DNA of 41,781 bases, from NCBI GenBank assembly GCA_025457815.1, contig JALOTQ010000003.1, positions 1-41,781 of the forward strand, in the 5' to 3' direction. Below, in pieces: positions 34,001 to 41,752 of this stretch (positions within the stretch are counted from its first letter, which is position 1; each line of letters begins with the position of its first letter). The position numbers and the translations under genes were made by a program. Below the pieces are notes generated by a model that saw only the letters and a list, made by a program, of their open reading frames with translations, did not search any database and was not told the origin of the DNA. This stretch comes from Thermoplasmata archaeon (GTDB lineage: Archaea; Thermoplasmatota; Thermoplasmata; UBA10834).

Positions 34001-35344
34001 ATGCCGAAGGTTCCGAACATTAAAGTCGAGCCTCCGGGCCCGGAGGCCAAGAAGGTTGTCGCCAAGGATGTCGAGTACATCGTGAAGGCGACGAAGACTG
34101 CCCCGCTAGTGTTCAAGAAAGCGGAAGGTGCCGTGATCGAGGACGTCGATGGGAACACATACATCGACTTCTACGCCGGAGTCGGCGTGCTCAACGTCGG
34201 CGCGAGGCACCCGAAGGTCGTCGCTGCGATCAAGGACCAGGTGGAGAAGTACACCCACGTCGCAGGCACTGACTTCTATTGCGGCCTACAGTCAAGGTTG
34301 GCTGAGAGGCTCGCGAAGACAGCGCCTGGAAAGAACAAGAAGATGGTGTTCTTCTCCAACACGGGAGCTGAATCCGTCGAAGCTGCCATCAAGATCGCCA
34401 AGAGGGGCACGGGCAAGCAATGCTTCCTGGACTTCCTTGGAGCGTTCCACGGCAGGACGACCGGAGCGATGACGCTCACGGCGAGCAAGTGGGTTCAGAG
34501 GGAAGGATACACCGCAACGCTCATGCCTGGCGTGTTCCACGTTCCGTATGCGTACTGCTACAGGTGCGCTTACAAAATGAAGTATCCAGAGTGCGACATG
34601 TGGTGCGCGAAGATCATCGAGGAGGTCTACTTCGAGAACCAGATACCTCCGAACGACCTCGCGGCCATCAGCATGGAGGTCGTGCAGGGCGAGGGCGGAT
34701 ACGTCGTCCCGCCGAAGGAGTTCGTCAAGATGGTCTACGACCTCACGAGGAAGTACAAGTGCCTGTTCATCGACGACGAGGTCCAGTCCGGCATGGGCAG
34801 AACCGGCAAGATGTGGGCGGTGGAGCACTTCGACGTCGTGCCCGACATCATCTGCAGCGCCAAGTCCCTAGGGGGCGGCCTGCCGATCGCGGCCACGATA
34901 GTCGATGCTAAGCTCGACTTCGACAGGTACGGAAGGCACTCCAACACATTCGGAGGAGCTTCCCTGGCTCACGCGTCTGCCCTGGCGACGCTCGACGTGA
35001 TCGAGGAGGAGAAACTCCTGGACCGCGCGGCCAAGGTCGGAAAGGAGACGAAGAAGCGCCTCGAGGAGATGCAGCAGAAGTACGAGATCATCGGCGACAC
35101 GCGCGGTGTCGGCATGATGCTCGCGCACGAGTTCGTCCAGGACAGGAAGTCCAAGAAGAACGCTGCGAAGAGCAGGGACAAGATCTCGGACATGGCCTTC
35201 AAGAAGGGCCTGATGCTCCTTCCGTGCGGCAAGTCCAACATCAGGTACATCCCGCCACTGAACATCCCGCAGGACCAGCTCGACGCGGGCCTAGAGGTCC
35301 TCGAGGATTGCATAAAGTACGTCAACAAGAACAGGGCGGACTGA
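34001..35344 (+). CDS. Class III PLP aminotransferase/racemase, archaeal broad-substrate type
   Basis: 447 residues of the ornithine/4-aminobutyrate aminotransferase family. DGNTYIDFYAGVGVLNVGARHP; SNTGAESVEAAIKIA (119-133); FHGRTTGAMTLTAS; IDDEVQSGMGRTGK; PLP lysine Lys288 in CSAKSLGGGLP. A cysteine-rich insert, Cys186-x2-Cys189-x8-Cys198-x3-Cys202 (YCYRC..YPECDMWC), marks the group that includes Pyrococcus and Thermococcus amino-acid racemases and ornithine aminotransferases. Aminotransferase versus racemase is not resolved. A TATA-like GATTTATCG near 33956-33964 and AGGGGAA before the ATG support this start. Confidence 0.87.
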   Translation: MPKVPNIKVEPPGPEAKKVVAKDVEYIVKATKTAPLVFKKAEGAVIEDVDGNTYIDFYAGVGVLNVGARHPKVVAAIKDQVEKYTHVAGTDFYCGLQSRLAERLAKTAPGKNKKMVFFSNTGAESVEAAIKIAKRGTGKQCFLDFLGAFHGRTTGAMTLTASKWVQREGYTATLMPGVFHVPYAYCYRCAYKMKYPECDMWCAKIIEEVYFENQIPPNDLAAISMEVVQGEGGYVVPPKEFVKMVYDLTRKYKCLFIDDEVQSGMGRTGKMWAVEHFDVVPDIICSAKSLGGGLPIAATIVDAKLDFDRYGRHSNTFGGASLAHASALATLDVIEEEKLLDRAAKVGKETKKRLEEMQQKYEIIGDTRGVGMMLAHEFVQDRKSKKNAAKSRDKISDMAFKKGLMLLPCGKSNIRYIPPLNIPQDQLDAGLEVLEDCIKYVNKNRAD

Positions 35345-35370
35345 AGGGACTGACCCTCAAACCCCTTTCC

Positions 35371-35396
35371 CGAACTCCGGGGTTCCCCGGAGTTCG
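35371..35396. repeat. Perfect inverted repeat between aminotransferase and zinc-ribbon gene
   Basis: CGAACTCCGGG, loop GTTC, CCCGGAGTTCG: an 11-bp perfect stem (12 bp if the loop is counted as two bases). It starts 27 bases after the aminotransferase stop and ends 5 bases before the TATA-like TCATTTATC of the next gene. It may be a terminator hairpin or a palindromic operator next to the promoter. Confidence 0.7.
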
Positions 35397-35447
35397 ATGG
35401 TCTCATTTATCTCTACTGCGTTTTGTGATTCAGCCGGCTGTGACATC

Positions 35448-35702
35448 ATGAGCGACGACCGTGGGCAGAGAGGGTACGAGAAGGACTACGCGATCGCGAC
35501 CATGTACAGGCTCGACCCCGAGAGGATCGCGGCGGTGCGCCGCGCGGTCTCGGGCAAGACGAGATGCCCTGAATGCGACGAGGTGAATCCGGCCGACCAA
35601 CCCCGGTGCTACAAGTGCGGCGCGAAACTCTATCCCGAGGTCCCCGACAACGAGGAGGAGAGGCTCCTCAAGCTACAGGCGAGGAAGAGGAAGAACCGCT
35701 AA
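35448..35702 (+). CDS. Small zinc-ribbon protein
   Basis: 84 residues: charged helical N-terminal half (YEKDYAIATMYRLDPERIAAVRRAV), one zinc ribbon CPECDEVNPADQPRCYKCG (about 41-59), and a basic tail (LLKLQARKRKNR). Probably a small nucleic-acid- or ribosome-associated protein (inference). A TATA-like CATTTATC at 35403-35410 lies ~40 bases before ATG 35448; an upstream in-frame ATG (35397) lies in the promoter. Confidence 0.75.
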   Translation: MSDDRGQRGYEKDYAIATMYRLDPERIAAVRRAVSGKTRCPECDEVNPADQPRCYKCGAKLYPEVPDNEEERLLKLQARKRKNR

Positions 35703-35806
35703 CCCCCCCTGCATCTCTCCCCTGCGCTCGCCTAATATGGAAGTATGTGCCAGTTATCACTCTTCGGAATCTGACGGTCTAGTATTTGAAGGAGCGAGGG
35801 ACTCGA

Positions 35807-37273
35807 ATGAACGATCGAATGCTCACAGTTCTCAGCAAGAATGACATCGAGGCGATCCACGGGGCGACCATGGAGGTCCTCGACAGAACCGGTGTGAAGA
35901 TGGACTCCCCTGAGGCTCTGAAGCTGCTTCAGGAGCATGGTTGCGAAGTGGACGAGAAGACCAAGACCGTACGCATGAACGAGGCGATCGTCATGGACGC
36001 GGTCAAGAGTTGCCACGGGAACTTCAGGTGGCACGGGCGCTCAGAGAAGGATTCGTTCGACGTCGTCAATGGCAAGACGAAGTTCGGTCCCGGGGCCCAA
36101 TGCCTATACTACATCGACCCGGACACGGGTGAGTTCAGGCATTCAACGCTCCAGGACGGGATACGGATCTGCAGGCTGCTCGACGCACTGGACACATGCA
36201 GCCTCGGATATGTTCCTGTCTACCCCACTGACGTGCCTGATGGTGCCATGAGCCCGATCATGTGGGTCGCGGGATTGGTGAACACGTCCAAGCCCACGTA
36301 CGGCGGCTGGGGGGATGATGCCGAGTTCGAATTGATGCTGCGCGTTGCCGAGGCGCTGCTTGGCGACAGGGAGCTCGTGAGGAAGAAGACGCTGTTCCCG
36401 GCGTACATCGATCCGGTGAGCCCGCTCGGGCACGACCAGTACATGACCCAGACGCTTCTTAGGTACGCGCAGTGGGACATCCCGGTGTTCGTGATGGTGA
36501 TGGCCCTCGCGGGCGGGACCGCTCCTGCTTCTCTCGCAGGCCTGCTGGTCCAGCAGAACGCGGAGATTCTCAGCGCCGTGGTCACTGCCAAGTGCGTCAC
36601 TAAGCGCCCGAAGATCATCTACGGCTCCGTCTCGTGCCCGCTCGACATGAGGTCCGGCATCGCGGCGACAGGCTCCCCGGAATTCTCGCTCCTGGGCGTG
36701 GGGGCAGTGCAGATGGCCAAATCGTACGGCCTCCCGAGCGACATGGGCATCCAGAGCGACTCCAAGACCGTCGATGCGCAGACGACCTACGAGAAGACCC
36801 AGGCTGCCCTCATGGCAGTCATGTCCGGAGCTGACTTCGCGGAACTCTTCATGGGCTCCACCGAGGCGTTCAACGCGTTCTCGCCCCTGCAGCTGATGAT
36901 CGACGACGAAATTGCATCGAACGTTCAGCGCATCGCGCGCGGCATCGAGGTGAACGATGAGACGTTATCCGTCGGAGTCATAGGTAAGACCGGCCCGCTG
37001 GGCAACTTCCTGAAGCAGAAGGAGACTCTGACGCAGTTCAAGAAACAGCATATGATTCCGAAGCTCTCCGACAGGGCCACGCGGCAGCAGTGGACGTCGT
37101 CGGGCTCCAAGGATTCTCTCCAGAGGGCCAAAGAGCGCATGAGAGAACTGTTGAGGACCCACGAGCCCGAACCTTTGGACCCGGATGTGGCGAGGTCTCT
37201 CGAGGCCCTCGTGAAGGAATACACCAAGGAATATGACCTCGGGTCGCTGGCCAGAACCGGTCCGGTACGATAG
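35807..37273 (+). CDS. MttB-superfamily corrinoid methyltransferase, non-pyrrolysine type
   Basis: 488 residues of the trimethylamine methyltransferase family (COG5598). SKNDIEAIHGATMEVLDRTGV at the start and the C-terminal SALKxL-like region fit the family; LMAVMSGADFAELFMGSTEAF and PLGNFLKQKETLTQFKK lie where the TIM-barrel end is in relatives. Pyl-dependent MttB has an in-frame amber codon; this frame reads through with ordinary codons only, as in the glycine-betaine-type MtgB group. Substrate unknown (a quaternary amine is likely). No corrinoid protein or activator is nearby. GAGCGAGGG before ATG 35807 supports this start over TTG 35786. Confidence 0.85.
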   Translation: MNDRMLTVLSKNDIEAIHGATMEVLDRTGVKMDSPEALKLLQEHGCEVDEKTKTVRMNEAIVMDAVKSCHGNFRWHGRSEKDSFDVVNGKTKFGPGAQCLYYIDPDTGEFRHSTLQDGIRICRLLDALDTCSLGYVPVYPTDVPDGAMSPIMWVAGLVNTSKPTYGGWGDDAEFELMLRVAEALLGDRELVRKKTLFPAYIDPVSPLGHDQYMTQTLLRYAQWDIPVFVMVMALAGGTAPASLAGLLVQQNAEILSAVVTAKCVTKRPKIIYGSVSCPLDMRSGIAATGSPEFSLLGVGAVQMAKSYGLPSDMGIQSDSKTVDAQTTYEKTQAALMAVMSGADFAELFMGSTEAFNAFSPLQLMIDDEIASNVQRIARGIEVNDETLSVGVIGKTGPLGNFLKQKETLTQFKKQHMIPKLSDRATRQQWTSSGSKDSLQRAKERMRELLRTHEPEPLDPDVARSLEALVKEYTKEYDLGSLARTGPVR

Positions 37274-37332
37274 GGAATCGGTGCCCGCTAGGAGCAAAAG
37301 GTACATTAGGAGCCTTACTCTCGGGCCATCCG

Positions 37333-38301
37333 ATGCCGAACCTGAACGTGGCCGTCATCGGCTCTCCGGATTACGCCAAGGGCATCGGCAAGAAATCCAC
37401 CACATCCGATGTCACGTTCTACGATCTCAAGAGAGGGGATGTGACTGTCTCCCTTGTTGAACCCACCAAGTATCCTGAGAAGCTCGCATCTCTGTTCTTC
37501 TCGGTCTCCCTCGCCGACGTTGCCGTCGTGGTCGTCGAGCATATCGGCCCGGTCTTCGGCGAATGCGTCGTCATGCTCGACTGCGCGGGAATCAAGAAGG
37601 GCTACATCGTGACCAAGGGCTACACGGCCCCGGAGCAGATCGCGCCTCTTACCAAAGGCACTGTCCTCGAGGGATATCACGTTGTCGCGGATGATCCGGT
37701 CAAGCTGCGCGAGATGCTCCTGGCAGAAGCGGAGAAGGTGGCGACAGACGAGAAAGTGGAAGGCGCTTCGAGAGGATCCGTTCCGGTCGACCACTACTTC
37801 GATGTGAAGGGAGTGGGCACAGTCGTCCTTGGATGTGTCTCGGCGGGGACAATCAGGAGACATGATGCCGTCATGGCCTATCCTGGCGCAAAGGAGGCGG
37901 AGATTAGGTCGATCCAGAAGCACGACGATGATTTCGATTCCGCGGCCAAAGGCGACAGGGTCGGCCTTGCCTTGAAAGGGATCTCCGTGAGCGACCTTGA
38001 CAGAGGGACAGTCCTCTCGAACGACGACACGCTGGTCAAGAGCCGCGAGATCGTCGCCCGAGCGCACCTCGTCAAGTATTGGCTCAACCCGTTGCGAGAG
38101 GGCATGATGCTCCACATCGGCCACTGGATGCAGTTCGAACCCGCAAGGGTGTTGTCCTTAGGGTCCGATGCTGACTGGCGCAACCCAGAGGTCAAGCTGG
38201 AGCTGCAGAAGGATTTCGTCTACCCTCCAGGGTCAAGGGCCGTGATGACTCACCTGGAGGGCGGCAAGCTCAGGGTCGTCGGTACACTCGACCTCGTCTA
38301 G
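37333..38301 (+). CDS. EF-Tu/SelB-like protein with a degenerate G domain
   Basis: 322 residues. N-terminal ~125 residues follow the layout of a translational GTPase, but the P-loop reads GSPDYAKGIGKKST instead of GHVDHGKTT, the DxxGH region reads SLVEPTKYP, and no NKxD is seen. It continues into EF-Tu domain II (VDHYFDVKGVGTVVLGCVSAGTIRRHD..IRSIQKHDDDFDSAAKGDRVGLALKGIS), then a domain III-like part. GTP hydrolysis is unlikely. SelB-like paralogues of this kind are seen in archaea; role unknown. A weak TATA-like TACATTAGG lies ~27 bases before the ATG. Confidence 0.75.
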   Translation: MPNLNVAVIGSPDYAKGIGKKSTTSDVTFYDLKRGDVTVSLVEPTKYPEKLASLFFSVSLADVAVVVVEHIGPVFGECVVMLDCAGIKKGYIVTKGYTAPEQIAPLTKGTVLEGYHVVADDPVKLREMLLAEAEKVATDEKVEGASRGSVPVDHYFDVKGVGTVVLGCVSAGTIRRHDAVMAYPGAKEAEIRSIQKHDDDFDSAAKGDRVGLALKGISVSDLDRGTVLSNDDTLVKSREIVARAHLVKYWLNPLREGMMLHIGHWMQFEPARVLSLGSDADWRNPEVKLELQKDFVYPPGSRAVMTHLEGGKLRVVGTLDLV

Positions 38302-38365
38302 TCCAAACGAGACAGAAAAATGAGAAATCTCGAAAGGGTTTGAACCCGAGCTATTCCCGCAGGAA

Positions 38366-38866
38366 TCACTCGAGGAAGGGGGACTTCTTGACTATGGACG
38401 TGTTCGCCCACCAGTTGCCCAGACCCCACCATCTTCCCGGCTTCACGATCATCGTGCCGATGAAGAGAATGGCGTAGACGATATGGTCGTCCAAGAACGG
38501 GTTGTTTTCGGGCGGCAATCTCGTAGACCACAACAGTATCATGAGCGCAGCACCTGAGATGCCCGCGATCTTCTGACCGACGCCAAGTATCATAGCGACG
38601 CCGACCGCGAGAAGCGCCAGCATGAAGAGCGCATCAACGACGGAGTTCCCGGAGAGACCGCTCCAGAAGTCCGCGAGGAGTCCGTCCGCAGCGTACTGAA
38701 GGTAGCCCGCGGTCGGGGAACCTCCGTTCAGCCATGAGTTGCTTGATTCTGTCGCATATCCCAATCCGAATGTCTTGTCGAGGAACGCCCACAACAAGGT
38801 CCAGCCAAGGGCGAGTCTTACGCCCACCCAGATGTACTGCTCTTTCTCGAGCTTCTTGAGCTCCAT
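38366..38866 (-). CDS. DoxX-family membrane protein
   Basis: 166 residues, four hydrophobic helices. VGVRLALGWTLLWAFLDKTFGLGYAT, NGGSPTAGYLQYA, and LLWSTRLPPENNPFLDDHIVYAIL match the DoxX/TQO large-subunit-like group. Archaeal relatives in Acidianus take part in thiosulfate:quinone oxidation; most homologues are uncharacterised. GGGAGAG precedes the ATG at 38866, with a TATA-like CGATATAACG near 38893-38902 on the minus strand. Confidence 0.8.
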   Translation of the reverse strand: MELKKLEKEQYIWVGVRLALGWTLLWAFLDKTFGLGYATESSNSWLNGGSPTAGYLQYAADGLLADFWSGLSGNSVVDALFMLALLAVGVAMILGVGQKIAGISGAALMILLWSTRLPPENNPFLDDHIVYAILFIGTMIVKPGRWWGLGNWWANTSIVKKSPFLE

Positions 38867-38937
38867 TGGTACACTCTCCCGTTGCCTATAACGGCGTTAT
38901 ATCGAGAGAGTCGGCCCTTATGAATCTATCACCGAAA

Positions 38938-38988
38938 TCGGGCTCCGGGAGGGATGCCCGAGCTAATGATCCAGAATGACCCTGGATC
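38938..38988 (-). terminator. Two consecutive hairpins after zinc-ribbon gene at 39039
   Basis: TCGGGC...GCCCGA (38938-38961) and GATCCAG-x7-CTGGATC (38968-38988). Both lie downstream of the minus-strand gene ending at 39039 and upstream of the DoxX promoter, so they likely end its transcript. Confidence 0.45.
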
Positions 38989-39038
38989 CGCTGCCAGAGG
39001 CCGGGACGCACGGGCAGCGTCGCCACCGAAGAATGATT

Positions 39039-39500
39039 TCATCTGCACGGTGGTTTGTTGGTGACACTCTCGTAGACTTCGCGGACCTCGTTTGCTTCTG
39101 ACTCTCCCAATCGATAGTGGCCGTAGAGCACGGAGGAATAGCTGGCCGCTCTCGGATGTCTGCGAAGGGCAAATAGAATCGCAACGGCCGATGCGACTAA
39201 TGCAATACCTGTGAGCGTCAAGAAGACATCAAGAGCGAACAAGCCGAGAATCGACGCCGATACTCCGACAATCACCAGGGCGGCGAACATGAACACTCCG
39301 ATCTGCCACATCCAGAGCTCGTCCGACCAGTACACGTGCCCGAACTTGTCGATGTCCTTGGACTCGATCAGCGCCTCTGACTCCTGCTCGTCACCGAGCT
39401 TCGGCCGAGAGTCGAATCCGGCGCTGGTGAGATTCCTCCCGCACGCGCTGCAGTATCTTGCCTGCTCGCCGTTGTCCGCACCACATGCAAGACATTTCAT
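39039..39500 (-). CDS. Zinc-ribbon membrane protein F
   Basis: 153 residues: N-terminal ribbon CLACGADNGEQARYCSACGRNL, an acidic linker, two membrane helices (WQIGVFMFAALVIVGVSASILGLF and LTLTGIALVASAVAILFAL), then a ~45-residue soluble tail (YSSVLYGHYRLGESEANEVREVYESV). Same general plan as the 28-31 kb proteins but with fewer helices and a longer tail. ATG 39500 is preceded by GGTGG. Unknown function. Confidence 0.75.
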   Translation of the reverse strand: MKCLACGADNGEQARYCSACGRNLTSAGFDSRPKLGDEQESEALIESKDIDKFGHVYWSDELWMWQIGVFMFAALVIVGVSASILGLFALDVFLTLTGIALVASAVAILFALRRHPRAASYSSVLYGHYRLGESEANEVREVYESVTNKPPCR

Positions 39501-39752
39501 CGAACCACCGTATTGATGAGAAGAACGGCGGAGGGGCATTTAACAATTCTTCTGGGGTTCCCTAGGATGGGCACCATCTCTTCTTGGAGAACGGAAGAAG
39601 GAACCGTGACGGCTGAGCACGTTGCACGCGGAAAGCCAAACCGTACAGGCCCTACTCCAATTGGGGGAGGAATGGTTTGGAAGGACGCCGCAGTTCGCCA
39701 TTGCTCATCTCGTGATTCTCAGAGGAGACTCTGGGAGATTTGTTAGCAGGAG

Positions 39753-39826
39753 CGGGCCCGGTGGGATTTGAACCCACGTCGTCGGCTCCGAAGGCCAAAA
39801 GGATATCCGGACTACCCCACGGGCCC
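39753..39826 (-). tRNA. tRNA-Arg (anticodon TCG)
   Basis: 74-base cloverleaf: acceptor GGGCCCG/CGGGCCC, anticodon stem TTGGC/GCCGA with loop CTTCGGA (anticodon TCG), T arm GTGGG-TTCAAAT-CCCAC, discriminator G. CCA is not encoded. No intron. Reads CGA and probably other CGN arginine codons. Confidence 0.93.
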
Positions 39827-39845
39827 GATGCAGTGATTGTGCTGG

Positions 39846-39856
39846 CATATAATAGG
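39846..39856 (-). promoter_or_regulatory. TATA box of the tRNA-Arg gene
   Basis: CCTATTATATG on the minus strand, centred 25 bases before the first base of the tRNA, as expected for a tRNA transcribed from its own start. Confidence 0.7.
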
Positions 39857-39869
39857 TTTTGGCGGAGCG

Positions 39870-39974
39870 CTAATGTCGGTGAGAGAGGAGCCGCAGAAGC
39901 ACGTACAATAGAACGAACAGCGCGATGCCAATCCCGACGATTCCCAGCGTGTCGACGATCAACACCTGTGCCAT
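39870..39974 (-). CDS. Candidate 34-residue membrane microprotein
   Basis: ATG at 39974 to TAG at 39870: MAQVLIVDTLGIVGIGIALF followed by VLLYVLLRLLSHRH. It is a single hydrophobic helix with a basic C-terminal end (RLLSHRH). A TATA-like AACTATATGG (minus strand, 40001-40010) lies ~32 bases upstream. It sits between leuD-type and tRNA-Arg genes. Short and without homologues known to me, so it could be chance, but promoter, helix and positive-inside tail are consistent. Confidence 0.45.
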   Translation of the reverse strand: MAQVLIVDTLGIVGIGIALFVLLYVLLRLLSHRH

Positions 39975-40019
39975 TGCAGACTGACAGAACGAGACTCCAG
40001 CCATATAGTTGTCGCACAA

Positions 40020-40517
40020 TCATCGCTTCTTGAGGCCGGCCTTCACGAACGGCACGAGGCCTCCCGCATCGAGTATCTCCCTGAGATGTGGTGGCATCGG
40101 CTCGATCGCAGCGACCCTCAGCCCGTCGTATGAGACGAACCTGTTGGCGGACATGTCCAGCTCGGCAGCCTCCCCTTCCTCGAACACAGCGAACGCCTCT
40201 GGAGAGACTACGACGGGGAGTGCGAGGTTCACTGCGTTCCTGTAGAATATCCGCGCGAACGATTTGGCGACTACTGCGCTGACGCCCGCGTGCTTGAGCG
40301 CAATCACCGCCTGTTCCCGGCTCGATCCGCACCCGAAGTTCCTGCCCGCGACGACGAAGTCCCCCCTGCGGACCCTGCCCGCGAACTGCCTGCTCGCACC
40401 CTCCATCACGTGAGCTGCGAGGTGTGCGGGATCGTAGTTGTCGAGGTATCTGCCGGGAATGATGAGATCAGTGTTCACATCGTCGCCGAACTTCCATACG
40501 CGGCCCCTGAAGGCCAT
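40020..40517 (-). CDS. Isopropylmalate/homoaconitate-type dehydratase small subunit (LeuD/HacB/DmdB family)
   Basis: 165 residues, the swivelling small subunit of an aconitase-like hydro-lyase. NTDLIIPGRYLDNYDP at the start and GRNFGCGSSREQAVIALKHAG (about 58-78) are the family signatures; the loop after NTDLIIP (GRYL) is the specificity region. The large 4Fe-4S subunit (LeuC-type) is not in the window, so the substrate is open (isopropylmalate, homoaconitate or 2,3-dimethylmalate). GAGGTGGG precedes ATG 40517. Confidence 0.9.
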   Translation of the reverse strand: MAFRGRVWKFGDDVNTDLIIPGRYLDNYDPAHLAAHVMEGASRQFAGRVRRGDFVVAGRNFGCGSSREQAVIALKHAGVSAVVAKSFARIFYRNAVNLALPVVVSPEAFAVFEEGEAAELDMSANRFVSYDGLRVAAIEPMPPHLREILDAGGLVPFVKAGLKKR

Positions 40518-40816
40518 CGGTACCCACCTCTCTCCTGTGTCGTTAGTTGCGTTTTGTGATGTTATTCAACGCTTTATCTCTTGTCCCACGGGCGAGGTGC
40601 GATGCACTGATGTCGCGCACCCGCAGAAGAGCATACGAAACGGCCCGAGCATCAGTATCAAAATTGGTAATGAAAACCTCGCCTGGCTAGTACAATCTTC
40701 GAAGACGCCACATATGTGCAGAAACATACATTATCAACGACCAACCTAAGTTCCGTTCGCTCTAAGCCTGCGTCAGTACACGCAAGAGAGAGCTATCGTA
40801 GGGGGAGGAGGAGCAC
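40518..40816. other. Gene-free stretch
   Basis: About 300 bases without a supported gene. It holds a possible hairpin GGTGCG...CGCACC near 40597-40622, A/T-rich patches and a TATA-like CATACATTATC near 40726-40736 that could serve the following gene. No tRNA or recognisable RNA seen. Confidence 0.4.
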
Positions 40817-41752
40817 ACGAGTAGACGTTGTGGGCTCGTAGTCTTAGCATTTGTGGTAGTGGCAGCGATGACGATCGCGCCGTCGGGGCTGGCATACACG
40901 GGCGGCGTTGTGGATTCCGATCTTGCTTATGACTGTGGCGGCTCGTGCCACTCTGCGCCGAGCACGTCGGTTATCGAGATGTATGCTTCCTCCGTGAATC
41001 CCACACCAGGACAGACGGTCACCGTCACCGTGAACGTCACGGGCGGCGAGTGCGTCGGCCGCATGATAGGTGTGATGCTCGTTGCCTCTTTGCATGTGGA
41101 GAACAGCCTGCCCTCGGATGAGAACTGGACCATCCTGTCCGATCCGAGCGGTTTCACTGCGTACAACTACTTCCAGGTCGAGACTTTCACCGGTGAGGCC
41201 TCTTTGACCTGGACGCTCAAGGCGCCTTCGACCAGCGGCGTCCGGACGCTGTACGCGCGCGAGATGCACGGAAACGGGGGCATGTACGGGAACGACTGCC
41301 TGACCGGCGTCATCTTCACAATCGGTGAGTCGGAAATGGCCGTGTGCGCACCGAGCATATACGTATCCACTCCGTCAGAGGGGGAGAAGGTTTACGGGGA
41401 AGTCACTGTGTGCGCGAACGTGCAGAGCACGAAGCAGCACTGCTACTGCGTGCTCAGAGTCGACGGAGAGACGCTTCAGAACGTCACGAGCGGCCCGTAC
41501 GCGTGGAAGATCGACACGACGATGTTCGACGATGGCACCCACGTCATAAACATCACTGCCGTCGACGCTGACGGCCACGTCGGTTCGTTCGAGTTCGTGA
41601 TAGAGGTCAACAACGAGGGTGAGCGCGCCCTCTACCTCGCCTGGCTCGCCACCATGGCGTCAGGGAGCTTGCTGATAGTCGCGATCTCGGGGCTGGCCAT
41701 CACCGGGGCGCTGTTCTACAGGTCCAAGGGATGCTGCAGGAAGGTGAAATGA
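40817..41752 (+). CDS. Secreted choice-of-anchor-V-like protein with CX3CH motif, Ig-like domain and C-terminal membrane helix
   Basis: A signal peptide (SRRCGLVVLAFVVVAAMTIAPSGLA) leads into CGGSCHSA, then a beta-rich domain (MYASSVNPTPGQTVTVTVNVTGG..LTWTLKAPSTSGVRTLYAREMHGNG) like the choice-of-anchor V/Reeler type. An Ig-like domain follows (VSTPSEGEKVYGEVTVCANV..DGTHVINITAVDADG), then a membrane helix and a short Cys/Lys tail (KGCCRKVK). Other members have a CXXCH; here it is C-x3-CH. No ATG, GTG or TTG begins the signal peptide: ACG 40817 follows GGAGGAGGAG, while GTG 40853 would cut the n-region. The start is provisional. Confidence 0.78.
   Translation, partial: TSRRCGLVVLAFVVVAAMTIAPSGLAYTGGVVDSDLAYDCGGSCHSAPSTSVIEMYASSVNPTPGQTVTVTVNVTGGECVGRMIGVMLVASLHVENSLPSDENWTILSDPSGFTAYNYFQVETFTGEASLTWTLKAPSTSGVRTLYAREMHGNGGMYGNDCLTGVIFTIGESEMAVCAPSIYVSTPSEGEKVYGEVTVCANVQSTKQHCYCVLRVDGETLQNVTSGPYAWKIDTTMFDDGTHVINITAVDADGHVGSFEFVIEVNNEGERALYLAWLATMASGSLLIVAISGLAITGALFYRSKGCCRKVK

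Noticed and set aside
35807-37273. Pyrrolysine (amber) codon in the MttB-family gene
   Set aside because: The frame runs to its stop with no internal TAG and keeps family alignment to the C terminus.
39513-39746. 77-codon plus-strand frame
   Set aside because: No ribosome site, no family resemblance, and it lies in the promoter region of the minus-strand zinc-ribbon gene and the tRNA downstream region.
35417-40560. Shared 13-mer TGCGTTTTGTGAT at 35417-35429 and 40548-40560
   Set aside because: Both lie in promoter regions, but only two copies were seen and the flanks differ; not enough to call a regulatory element.
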